A stretch of 15,535 nt of DNA from an uncultured Solobacterium sp. (lineage in GTDB: Bacteria > Bacillota_I > Bacilli_A > Erysipelotrichales > Erysipelotrichaceae). Of this stretch, positions 7,693-14,603 are shown in pieces. The notes beneath the pieces are model-generated. The model worked only from the letters and a program-made list of their open reading frames with translations. It was not told where the DNA came from and did no database searches. Position 1 is the stretch's first letter. Each line of letters starts with the position of its first letter. The position numbers and the translations under genes are program-made. The stretch is from contig CALISH010000104.1 in assembly GCA_938041275.1 (NCBI GenBank), positions 1 through 15,535 of the forward strand. The letters are read 5' to 3'.

Positions 7693-8862
7693 ATGACAAA
7701 GATCGATATTATCTCCGGCTTTCTAGGAGCTGGAAAAACAACATTAATACAAAAGTTAATCAAAGAAGTATATGCAGGTAAAAAAGTAGTTCTTGTTGAA
7801 AACGAATTTGGCGAAATTGGAATTGACGGCGGTTTCTTAAAAGATGCCGGTATCGTTGTCAACGAAATTAACAGTGGATGTATCTGCTGTACATTACAAG
7901 GCGACTTCCGCAATGCTTTACACGAAGTAGTCAAGAAGTATAGCCCTGACCACATCATCATTGAACCTTCCGGTGTTGGTAAATTATCCGATATCTTAAC
8001 AGTTGTAAAAGATGTGGAAGGTTTAGAACTGAATAGTTACAGTACAGTTGTAGACGCAAAACGTTGTGAAATCTACCACAAGAACTTTAAGGAATTCTTT
8101 GATGATCAGATTTCCACAGCCGCTTGTGTCATCTTATCCAGAACACAACTTGTTGATGAGGAAACGTTACAAAAGGATATCGCAATCATCCGTGAATTAA
8201 ACCATGACGCAAGAATCATCACAACACCATGGGATGACCTCTCTGGCCAAGCCATCATCGATGCAATGGAAGGCTCTACAGACGGCTTCCCAGAACTCGA
8301 AGAGGAAGAAGAGTGCAGCTGTTGTGGATGTGGTTGTCATGATGAAGACGACGATGACGATTGTTGCTGTGGCCACGACCACCACGAACACGAACACCAT
8401 CACCATGAGGAAGAAGAGTGCTGCTGTTGTGGTTCTCATGAACATGAAGAGCACCACCATGAACATCATCATGATGATGAAGAATGTTGTTGCCATCACC
8501 ACCACGAGGAAGAAGAACATGATGAGGAAGAATGCTGCTGTTGTGGCCATGATCATCACGATCATGAACACCATCATCACCATCATGGACACGATGCAGA
8601 TGAAGTATTCACATCAATCGGTATTGAAACAGTAAACAAATACTCTGTAGAAGACATTGCACTAGCACTTTCCGAGTTAGATGAACATATCATCCGTGCT
8701 AAGGGTATCGTCCCAAGTACAGATGGAAGTTGGTTATTCTTTGACTATGTACCAGGAGATGCAGATATCCGCATTGGTTCTCCTGCTTACACTGGTTTAA
8801 TCACTGTCATTGGTGATCAGGTAGACGTTGATCGCATCAAAGAAATCTTTGCGGTGAAGTAA
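7693..8862 (+). CDS. G3E-family (CobW/COG0523) GTPase with Cys/His/acid-rich metal-binding insert
   Basis: A probable GTP-dependent metal chaperone or metal-storage protein, 389 residues. The GTPase domain has Walker A GFLGAGKTT (9-17), ENEFGEIGIDG (36-46), the family metal motif CICC (C63, C65, C66) and EPSG (91-94). The usual NKxD base-recognition motif is replaced by SRTQ (149-152). Residues about 202-301 form a striking low-complexity insert with roughly 19 Cys and 33 His among Glu/Asp, in five Cys clusters (three to five Cys each) alternating with His/acid blocks. A CobW C-terminal domain follows (302-389). The ATG at 7693 is preferred to GTG at 7675 because GAAGG lies 7 bases upstream. 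COG0523 proteins handle Zn, Co or other metals; zinc is the likeliest but is not shown by the sequence. One base separates it from the next gene. Confidence 0.9.
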   Translation: MTKIDIISGFLGAGKTTLIQKLIKEVYAGKKVVLVENEFGEIGIDGGFLKDAGIVVNEINSGCICCTLQGDFRNALHEVVKKYSPDHIIIEPSGVGKLSDILTVVKDVEGLELNSYSTVVDAKRCEIYHKNFKEFFDDQISTAACVILSRTQLVDEETLQKDIAIIRELNHDARIITTPWDDLSGQAIIDAMEGSTDGFPELEEEEECSCCGCGCHDEDDDDDCCCGHDHHEHEHHHHEEEECCCCGSHEHEEHHHEHHHDDEECCCHHHHEEEEHDEEECCCCGHDHHDHEHHHHHHGHDADEVFTSIGIETVNKYSVEDIALALSELDEHIIRAKGIVPSTDGSWLFFDYVPGDADIRIGSPAYTGLITVIGDQVDVDRIKEIFAVK

Positions 8863-8863
8863 G

Positions 8864-9805
8864 ATGGCGACCCCTGTTTATCTCTTTACGGGATTTCTTG
8901 ATTCCGGTAAAACATCTTTAATCTTAGACACACTTAACGACCCTTCCTTTATGGAAGAAAACAGTCGTACATTAATTATCTGTTTTGAACAAGGTGAAGT
9001 TCGATACAACGATAAATACCTCGCAGAGCGCAAAGCATTCGTTGAATACATGGACTCTCCAGAAGATTTAAACATAGAAAAGATTCGCGAATTAGATACA
9101 ATCTATCATCCAAACCAAGTATTTATCGAATACAACGGAACCCTCGCAATCGCACCGTTTATCTTTTCACAAATGCCAAACTTCTGGCCTTTGGTACAAA
9201 TTCTTACAACGGTAGATGCGACAACTTTCCAAATGTATATTAACGCAATGCGTTCTGTCATTTACGAACAGTTAAAGTACAGTGATACAATTATCTGTAA
9301 TCGTTGTACACCGGATACCTCCATATCGATGCTGCGTGGCAATATCAAAGCCATCAATAAGAAAGCTCAGATTTTCTACGAAGGTGAACATGGTGCACAG
9401 GTTACTCTTAAAGAAGGTGTACTACCATTTAATATCAACGCTCCTATCATCGATATCAAAGATGATGATTATGGCATCTGGTATATGGATGCGATTGAAA
9501 ACCCAGATAAATACGATGGAAAAGAAATCATCCTACGCGGAAAGTTCACCGAGACTTTGCCAGGCTATCATCAAACATTTATCATGGGTAGACAAGCAAT
9601 GGTATGTTGTGCAAATGATACGAGCTTGTGTGGCTTAACCGTCACAGGTGTGAAAGTAGAAGAACTTGTGAAGGATAACTGGTATGAAGTACAAGGTAAT
9701 CTCAAGACTATCCCATTAGATAATGGTGGAAAGACTCTCGTCCTATATGCAAACCGCATTCAAAACTACCAAAAACCACAAGATGAGTTCGTATATTTCA
9801 GTTAA
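8864..9805 (+). CDS. Degenerate G3E-like GTPase fused to a DUF1980/TIGR03943-type C-terminal domain
   Basis: A 313-residue protein with two parts. Residues 1-190 resemble a G3E GTPase: P-loop GFLDSGKTS (10-18), FEQGE (41-45) where CobW proteins have ENEFGE, IEYNGT (88-93) in place of EPSG, and NRCTPD (146-151) resembling NKxD. The CxCC metal motif is absent. Residues about 196-313 (DIKDDDYGIWYMDAIENPDKYDG, then FIMGRQAMVCCANDTS) resemble the C-terminal domain of YcgQ-like DUF1980/TIGR03943 proteins, including a conserved Cys pair (248-249). This assignment is from memory of the family. The start lies one base after the previous stop, with GGTGA inside the preceding codons as ribosome site, so coupling is likely. 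It probably works with the upstream GTPase in metal handling; that is inference. Confidence 0.8.
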   Translation: MATPVYLFTGFLDSGKTSLILDTLNDPSFMEENSRTLIICFEQGEVRYNDKYLAERKAFVEYMDSPEDLNIEKIRELDTIYHPNQVFIEYNGTLAIAPFIFSQMPNFWPLVQILTTVDATTFQMYINAMRSVIYEQLKYSDTIICNRCTPDTSISMLRGNIKAINKKAQIFYEGEHGAQVTLKEGVLPFNINAPIIDIKDDDYGIWYMDAIENPDKYDGKEIILRGKFTETLPGYHQTFIMGRQAMVCCANDTSLCGLTVTGVKVEELVKDNWYEVQGNLKTIPLDNGGKTLVLYANRIQNYQKPQDEFVYFS

Positions 9806-9810
9806 TCACT

Positions 9811-9839
9811 AGGGTAATTCGTAAGAATTACTCTTTTTT
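9811..9839 (+). terminator. Intrinsic terminator after the G3E gene pair
   Basis: A 10-bp stem including one G-T pair (9811-9820 with 9825-9834, core GTAATTC/GAATTAC), loop GTAA, followed by T-rich sequence to 9839. It starts 5 bases after the stop codon. Confidence 0.8.
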
Positions 9840-9921
9840 ATTCTGAACTTTTTTAATTTTCACCTATGTTAGTTAACGCACTTTGCACATTTGTGTTACC
9901 ATTATTCAGGGAAGTGATAAA

Positions 9922-12261
9922 ATGATGAAATTTATAAAAGAAAAACTAAATATACGTAGAGCCGTGTGGTTTTTACTCATCTCGGCAATGTTCTTACTGT
10001 TTTATGCGCCACATCTTTCCTTTGATGTACACATGAAAAAAGGTATCCAAGGTACTGTAGTCGTATCAAACTTCAATACAGACCGTGGAGAAGAAATCTT
10101 TGCAAACTATAACTATAACTCTCATAAAACTTGGTTAGATGCACAGCCATCTTGGGAAGTGATTCACCTCAGCAACATTCCAATCGTTACAAACTCTTTA
10201 CGTTTAGGTTTTAACAACGTAAAGACAGACATCGCTATTTCAAAGATTGATGTATCATTTGGACCATTTAAACTTGCAGAGTATACACCAGAGAATATCT
10301 CTAACAAGATCATCGCCTCTCAAGGTATGGTCATCAACACAAATGACAACACCATTAACTTAACCGTAAACGGTGTTGAAGGCTGGCTCCAGCTTGAAAC
10401 CAAAGAGTACCTACCAAAAACAGCTTGGGTTGCAGTATACCTATCCATTTTGGTATTAAGTTGGATCATCGCTTATCTCATTGATAAGAAGATTACATGG
10501 GCAAAACACGTTCCAGAAAACGAAATGATGTTAATAGCAGCCCCTATCTGGTGCTTCTTTATGTCAGAAATCTGTACTGGTAACTACTACTATATCAACT
10601 TGATGAATCGTTTCTACAACGTTGCAATCTATATTATTCTATATAAAGTAATCTACTTAATATTCCGTCGATTACCAATCTCAGTACTAATTAGTAACTT
10701 ATTTGTTGTAATCTTCGGTATCGTAAACATGTACGTAACACAGTTCCGTAACCGTCCAATCGCACCTTGGGATTTAACCGCAATTGGTACAGCGGCAGAT
10801 GTCATCTCAAACTACCATGTTCAGATTCGTTACTTCATGGTTATCGCAATCATCATCGCCATCTTAATTTATCTCTTGATGCGCGCTGTACCACGTGATA
10901 ATACAAAGTTTAACGTATACTACGCAACATACCTAATTTTGATTATTGTTGTAGCACTCTTCTTGAATAGTGTTGGTCAATACTACCTATGGGATATGAA
11001 CCTATTATCCATCTTCCAAACAGATGGTACAGCACTTAGCTTCACAGGTCTTGTAAACCAATACATCTCTGATCAACCAAAGAAACCAGAAGGATATTCT
11101 GTAGATGACCTCAAACAACTGGGCAAAGAACTTGAAGAACGTGCCGCAGCCAACGTTGATCCAAATGTCACAAAACCAACAAATATCATCATGGTTATGA
11201 ATGAATCCTTCGCGGATATGAATGTTGGTGGTACAAACTACGCCGATAACATCATCCCTTACTTTCTATCTTTAGATAATACGATTCGTGGTAATCTCTA
11301 CGTCGATGTACGTGGTGGTGGCACATGTAATAGTGAATATGAATCATTAACCGGTAATACAACAGCCTTCTTTGCGGGTGGTGTATATCCATTCAACATG
11401 TATATGCACAGAAACGTACCTTCTATGATTTCCTACTTCAACCAAAGCGGCTTTACTACTACAGGTATTCACCTTGGTAAATCCACAAACTGGAACCGTG
11501 CTTCCGCATGGAAGAAACTACAATACCAAGATAAAGTCTTCGCTGAAACATTCGATGGTCTGGAAACACTCCACGGATATCCAAGTGATGCACAGAACTT
11601 CAAAGTTCTAGAAGAGACTTACGAAAAGGAAAAAGATAAAAAGAACTTCATCTTCAATATCACCTACCAAAACCATGGTGGCTATGATGATAAGGATGAC
11701 TTAAAGAAGACTGTCGATTTCAGTTCTATTGGTGGTGGATATGGTCATGCGGAAAACTACTTCTCATTAATGAAGATCTCTGATCAAGACTACAAGAACT
11801 TGATTGAATACTTCTCAAAGGTAAAAGAACCTACAATGATTGTGATGTTTGGTGACCACCAACCATCCTTAGGTGCAGATTGTGATAACCTTCTATTCCC
11901 ACATGCAGGTACGCCTGAAAACGACATGACACAGTACATTACACCATTCTCCATCTGGGCAAACTATGATATTCCAGATCAGAAATTCGATAAGTTAAGT
12001 ATCAACTTCCTATCTTCGCTCATCATGAAGACAGCTAACTACCAAATGACTCCATATCAGGAATTCCTATATGAATTAAAAGATAAGTATCCTGTTATTG
12101 GTCTATATGGTTGTTATGACGCAAGCGGTAAGTACTATCAATCTGTAAATGATATTAATGATCCAGATATCAATACATACCGTTGTCTACAGTACAATAA
12201 CGTATTTGATTCCGATCGTATCGAATCTCTATTCTATCCAGACGGAAACGAAAGTAAATAA
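9922..12261 (+). CDS. LTA synthase-like membrane phosphoglycerol transferase (sulfatase fold)
   Basis: A 779-residue membrane enzyme of the LtaS/MdoB (COG1368) type, which transfers phosphoglycerol or a similar group to cell-surface polymers. One membrane helix (15-31) is followed by an external beta-rich segment (about 32-165), then six more helices (about 168-187, 200-218, 229-248, 253-272, 302-322, 334-351), placing the catalytic domain (about 420 onward) outside. Catalytic and metal residues match LtaS: E428 in NESF, nucleophile T468 in GGGTCNSEYE, W524/R526 in NWNR, H585 in NHGG, D645/H646 in FGDHQPS. The ATG at 9922 has AGGGA 9 bases upstream; the ATG 39 bases earlier lacks a site. LtaS normally has five helices and no large external domain before them, so the substrate may differ. 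The gene stands alone. Confidence 0.88.
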   Translation: MMKFIKEKLNIRRAVWFLLISAMFLLFYAPHLSFDVHMKKGIQGTVVVSNFNTDRGEEIFANYNYNSHKTWLDAQPSWEVIHLSNIPIVTNSLRLGFNNVKTDIAISKIDVSFGPFKLAEYTPENISNKIIASQGMVINTNDNTINLTVNGVEGWLQLETKEYLPKTAWVAVYLSILVLSWIIAYLIDKKITWAKHVPENEMMLIAAPIWCFFMSEICTGNYYYINLMNRFYNVAIYIILYKVIYLIFRRLPISVLISNLFVVIFGIVNMYVTQFRNRPIAPWDLTAIGTAADVISNYHVQIRYFMVIAIIIAILIYLLMRAVPRDNTKFNVYYATYLILIIVVALFLNSVGQYYLWDMNLLSIFQTDGTALSFTGLVNQYISDQPKKPEGYSVDDLKQLGKELEERAAANVDPNVTKPTNIIMVMNESFADMNVGGTNYADNIIPYFLSLDNTIRGNLYVDVRGGGTCNSEYESLTGNTTAFFAGGVYPFNMYMHRNVPSMISYFNQSGFTTTGIHLGKSTNWNRASAWKKLQYQDKVFAETFDGLETLHGYPSDAQNFKVLEETYEKEKDKKNFIFNITYQNHGGYDDKDDLKKTVDFSSIGGGYGHAENYFSLMKISDQDYKNLIEYFSKVKEPTMIVMFGDHQPSLGADCDNLLFPHAGTPENDMTQYITPFSIWANYDIPDQKFDKLSINFLSSLIMKTANYQMTPYQEFLYELKDKYPVIGLYGCYDASGKYYQSVNDINDPDINTYRCLQYNNVFDSDRIESLFYPDGNESK

Positions 12262-12268
12262 TGCCAAC

Positions 12269-12297
12269 AAAAAAGAACACGCCGGTGTTCTTTTTTT
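12269..12297. terminator. Bidirectional intrinsic terminator
   Basis: GAACAC (12275-12280) pairs with GTGTTC (12285-12290) around GCCG, flanked by an A-run and a T-run that extend the stem to 12 bp. It serves the plus-strand LTA-synthase-like gene and the convergent minus-strand esterase, whose stop codon overlaps its right edge. Confidence 0.88.
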
Positions 12298-13597
12298 ATA
12301 GAAACATTCGAATAAAACTATTTTCTTCCGTATAAGGTTTCCAACCCTTACCAGGTTCTGAACTCTTCATGAAATTTGTCCAAGCAGAAACCATTTCATC
12401 ACTAATCTTATAATCACGAACTTCCATCTCTCTCCAACAACGACTCAACGTACCAAACATGTACCATAACTCTGCAGAGTGGAAAGCACCCGCATCATCT
12501 GACGGTAACTTACGATTGAATAAATAAAGATATGTCGGTTTCCCGTGATATTCATTTCTTAAGTTCGCAAAATCAATCATACTCTGATAGTACTTAGACT
12601 TGCGCATCGGTTCATCAACACCTAAACCAAAATCATTACCATTGGCACCTATGATATACGGTATATTCTGAACATCCCCACGCTTTGCAAGTTCATCCAA
12701 AGTATTTTCTAGCACAAAACCATCCACCACTGGCCCAAACAGCAAGCGATTATCATGTTTAGAAAGCTTTGGTAAAATATCTACTAACTTCTGAGCTGGA
12801 ATTTGACGTAATGCTTGAATATTCTTCGCACCAACCAACTTCATAATTTCCTCACCTGTCTCATAAGCCTCTTCTACTGTCTTATGTTTGAAGATAGGAT
12901 TATCTACTCCTGCACCACTCTGTATAATAGCCTTGGCAATCATACCACGCGTTGTAGGACTAGAAATTAACGTCTGTACACTGATAGCACCAGCACTTTG
13001 TCCAAATAAAGTAATATTATCAGGATTTCCACCGAAAGCTTCAATATTCTTACGAATCCAACGAATCGCAAATACTTGGTCTAAAATTCCATAGTTGGAT
13101 ACACAATGTGCAGGATCTTCCTCTGTTAATTGCGGATGGGCAAAGAACCCAAATACACCAACACGATAATTAATCGTTACAAGAATCACATCATTCTGTA
13201 CAAACGCTTCTCCATCAAATGGAACTTCATTTCCATAACCATGGTCAAAAGCACCACCATGAAGCCAAATTGCGACTGGATGTCCATGCTCTGATTTACG
13301 GTTTGGTGCCCAGATATTTAAATATAAACAATCCTCACTCATTTCAGGATAAGGATATTGTTCATAGTTATAAAACTCCTTACGATAAAACGGATTCGAT
13401 GACTTAGGTTGTGGACAGATTTTACTATATTCCAAAGCATCTCTAACCCCCAGCCAACGATCAGGTGCCTGTGGCGAACTAAAACGGAGATTCCCGATTG
13501 GAGGTTTTGCGTATGGTACACCCTTAAATATCAATTTAGATTCTGTAACTTCCCCTCGCAAGATACCTTGTTCCACTTTTATTTCAACTGTTTTCAT
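12296..13597 (-). CDS. Type-B carboxylesterase
   Basis: An alpha/beta-hydrolase that cleaves carboxylic esters, of the PnbA/cholinesterase-like family, 433 residues. Visible motifs: GVPYAKPPIGNLRF near the N-terminus, SEDCLYLNIWAP (87-98), oxyanion-hole HGGAF (113-117), nucleophile elbow GQSAG (S201), and a probable catalytic His in AFHSAELWY (H373). At the site of the acid, usually Glu in a GTNxDEG-like motif, the sequence reads GANGNDFG, so D322 may serve instead. There is no signal peptide, so it is probably cytoplasmic. It is shorter than the family norm of about 490-550 residues. ATG at 13597 has GGAGG 5 bases upstream and its own promoter. It is convergent with the LTA-synthase-like gene; the natural substrate is unknown. 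Confidence 0.92.
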   Translation of the reverse strand: MKTVEIKVEQGILRGEVTESKLIFKGVPYAKPPIGNLRFSSPQAPDRWLGVRDALEYSKICPQPKSSNPFYRKEFYNYEQYPYPEMSEDCLYLNIWAPNRKSEHGHPVAIWLHGGAFDHGYGNEVPFDGEAFVQNDVILVTINYRVGVFGFFAHPQLTEEDPAHCVSNYGILDQVFAIRWIRKNIEAFGGNPDNITLFGQSAGAISVQTLISSPTTRGMIAKAIIQSGAGVDNPIFKHKTVEEAYETGEEIMKLVGAKNIQALRQIPAQKLVDILPKLSKHDNRLLFGPVVDGFVLENTLDELAKRGDVQNIPYIIGANGNDFGLGVDEPMRKSKYYQSMIDFANLRNEYHGKPTYLYLFNRKLPSDDAGAFHSAELWYMFGTLSRCWREMEVRDYKISDEMVSAWTNFMKSSEPGKGWKPYTEENSFIRMFL

Positions 13598-13635
13598 AAA
13601 AACCTCCAGTTCGAATTCTACTCGTATTTTTCATC

Positions 13636-13663
13636 ATTATACCATTTCTAATTTTTAAACTAA
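13636..13663 (-). promoter_or_regulatory. Promoter of the carboxylesterase gene
   Basis: On the minus strand there is a perfect TATAAT (13636-13641) preceded by TGG, i.e. an extended -10 (TGnTATAAT). A weak -35 TTAGTT (13658-13663) lies 16 bases upstream. The predicted start is about 30 bases before the ATG. Confidence 0.65.
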
Positions 13664-13673
13664 TGAAGAATAC

Positions 13674-13827
13674 ATGAAAAAGAGGCCCGCTGGCACAGGT
13701 CTCGATTTCGTTTTATTTTTTTGGGAGGGAAAGAAATTTATAATTTCTCTGTCATTTAAGACACTTATAATATACCCAAACCATGTGTGAGATATATGGT
13801 GAAATCGTGAAAGTATTGTGAAAGTGT
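13674..13827 (-). ncRNA. Candidate small RNA (unconfirmed)
   Basis: On the minus strand a perfect TTGACA (13856-13861) is followed 16 bases on by TATATG (13834-13839), predicting a start near 13827. About 125 bases further is a hairpin (GAGACC/GGCCTC, one mismatch; or inner GCC/GGC around AGCG) followed by TTTTT (13677-13681). Nothing between looks coding. The expected transcript is about 150 bases. The evidence is only a promoter plus a moderate terminator. Confidence 0.25.
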
Positions 13828-13841
13828 GTTTTTCATATAAT
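13799..13841 (+). promoter_or_regulatory. GTGAAAG direct repeats placed before a TATAAT
   Basis: GTGAAA occurs at 13799, 13807 and 13818. The last two extend to GTGAAAGT and are exactly 11 bases apart (7-base unit, 4-base gap). On the plus strand a perfect TATAAT (13836-13841) begins 11 bases after the second unit, with no good -35. This geometry is typical of promoters activated by OmpR/PhoB-type response regulators. An inverse copy CACTTTC lies at 13879-13885. Confidence 0.35.
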
Positions 13842-14013
13842 TTTTCTAAACTTATTGTCAAAAAAGCCTATTTTATCGCACTTTCGTAATTCTTCTATTG
13901 TTATTATCAATAATCCAGTTTCATAATCAATGTAATTAATTTTCAAAATTTAGAATAATTATTCAAAAACATAGCAACCTAAAGCATTTTTTAAATGATA
14001 GAGAGGTGCTTAC

Positions 14014-14042
14014 TATAACAAACCCATCAAAAAAAGTATAAT
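14014..14042 (+). promoter_or_regulatory. Candidate promoter for the tRNA-Arg gene
   Basis: A perfect TATAAT (14037-14042) stands about 55 bases before the tRNA, with a poor -35 (TATAAC, 14014-14019) 17 bases upstream. Accepted mainly because of its -10 and position. Confidence 0.35.
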
Positions 14043-14097
14043 ATTAAATGTGGTGGTCTAATATGCATTCCATAATGTATCATTCACGATTTCCTAC

Positions 14098-14174
<77 letters not shown>

Positions 14175-14183
14175 TAGACAACA

Positions 14184-14240
14184 AAGAGGCTGTATACCTT
14201 AAGTAAATTTTCTAGATTTACTTGAAGCATACAGCCTCTT
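14184..14240. terminator. Long hairpin between tRNA-Arg and the VOC gene
   Basis: AAGAGGCTGTAT (14184-14195) and ATACAGCCTCTT (14229-14240) are perfect 12-bp inverted arms. Inside, AAGTAAAT pairs with ATTTACTT around TTTCTAG. On the minus strand it follows the VOC stop by 6 bases and is followed by TTTGTTGT, so it is best read as the terminator of the MBL-VOC operon. On the plus strand there is no T-run, but it may still help end the tRNA transcript. Confidence 0.7.
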
Positions 14241-14246
14241 ATCACA

Positions 14247-14603
14247 TTACGGTAAAATCTCGAGCCAGTATCCATCTGGATCTTCAATAAAATAGATGCC
14301 CATTGTCTCATTTTCGAAACAAATGCAACCCATCTCTTTGTGCTTTTTGTGTGCAGCTTCAAAATCATCTGCCCAAAATGCGAGATGGAATTCACACTCA
14401 CCCAAGTCATATGGCTGAGGATGATCTTTTAACCATGTGAGCTCCAGCTCAAACTCGCCAACCTCACTCTTTAAATACACAATGATAAAATCATCGCTTG
14501 TCTTTCTTCTTACCTCGTGTAAGTCAAGAGCTTCGTTATAGAAGCGGATGGATTTATCCAAGTTGGATACATTCAAATTCTCGTGAATCATCTTAAATTT
14601 CAT
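14247..14603 (-). CDS. Glyoxalase I-like VOC-family protein
   Basis: A 118-residue single-domain vicinal-oxygen-chelate protein resembling lactoylglutathione lyase (GloA), which isomerises the hemithioacetal of methylglyoxal and a thiol. The four metal ligands of GloA all appear present: H7 (MIHENLNV), E54 (LELTWL), H73 (EFHLAFWADD) and E115 (YWLEILP). The DPDGYWLEIL ending is typical. Low-GC Gram-positives may use bacillithiol or another thiol instead of glutathione, so the true substrate is open; VOC proteins also include isomerases and resistance proteins. ATG at 14603 overlaps the previous stop (ATGA), with GAAAGGGG upstream. Second gene of a two-gene operon, closed by a long hairpin. Confidence 0.85.
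   Translation of the reverse strand: MKFKMIHENLNVSNLDKSIRFYNEALDLHEVRRKTSDDFIIVYLKSEVGEFELELTWLKDHPQPYDLGECEFHLAFWADDFEAAHKKHKEMGCICFENETMGIYFIEDPDGYWLEILP

Larger units (their letters stand above)
13598..14097. other. 500-bp gene-free regulatory region
   Basis: No convincing protein gene on either strand. It holds the esterase promoter (13636-13663), a GC-rich hairpin (13682-13703), an inverted repeat AGAAATT-TAT-AATTTCT (13732-13748), GTGAAA direct repeats (13799-13825), overlapping promoter-like sequences on both strands (about 13813-13861), an AT-rich palindrome ATTATCAATAAT (13907-13918), and a TATAAT before the tRNA. The longest frame (minus, 13655-13861) would need a TTG start inside a promoter -35 and has no ribosome site. 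Confidence 0.6.

Noticed and set aside
8197..8635. Long open frames on both strands inside the Cys/His insert region
   Set aside because: Methionine/valine/threonine-rich or low-complexity shadows of the repetitive CAC/CAT/GAA/TGT codons of the true gene.
9811..9834. GTAATTCGTAAGAATTAC resembling a Zur-type operator
   Set aside because: It lies after the gene pair, is followed by a T-run and forms a stem-loop, so it is an intrinsic terminator.
13409..13651. Open frame of about 80 codons on the plus strand
   Set aside because: Antisense to the strongly supported esterase gene, with no ribosome site or recognisable motifs.
13655..13861. Open frame of about 68 codons on the minus strand
   Set aside because: It needs a TTG start that is the -35 of a promoter-like sequence, has no ribosome site, and crosses hairpins.
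14184..14240. Long inverted repeat beside a tRNA as a mobile-element end or attachment site
   Set aside because: No repeat of the tRNA 3' end and no integrase in the window; position after the VOC stop and T-rich flank favour a terminator.
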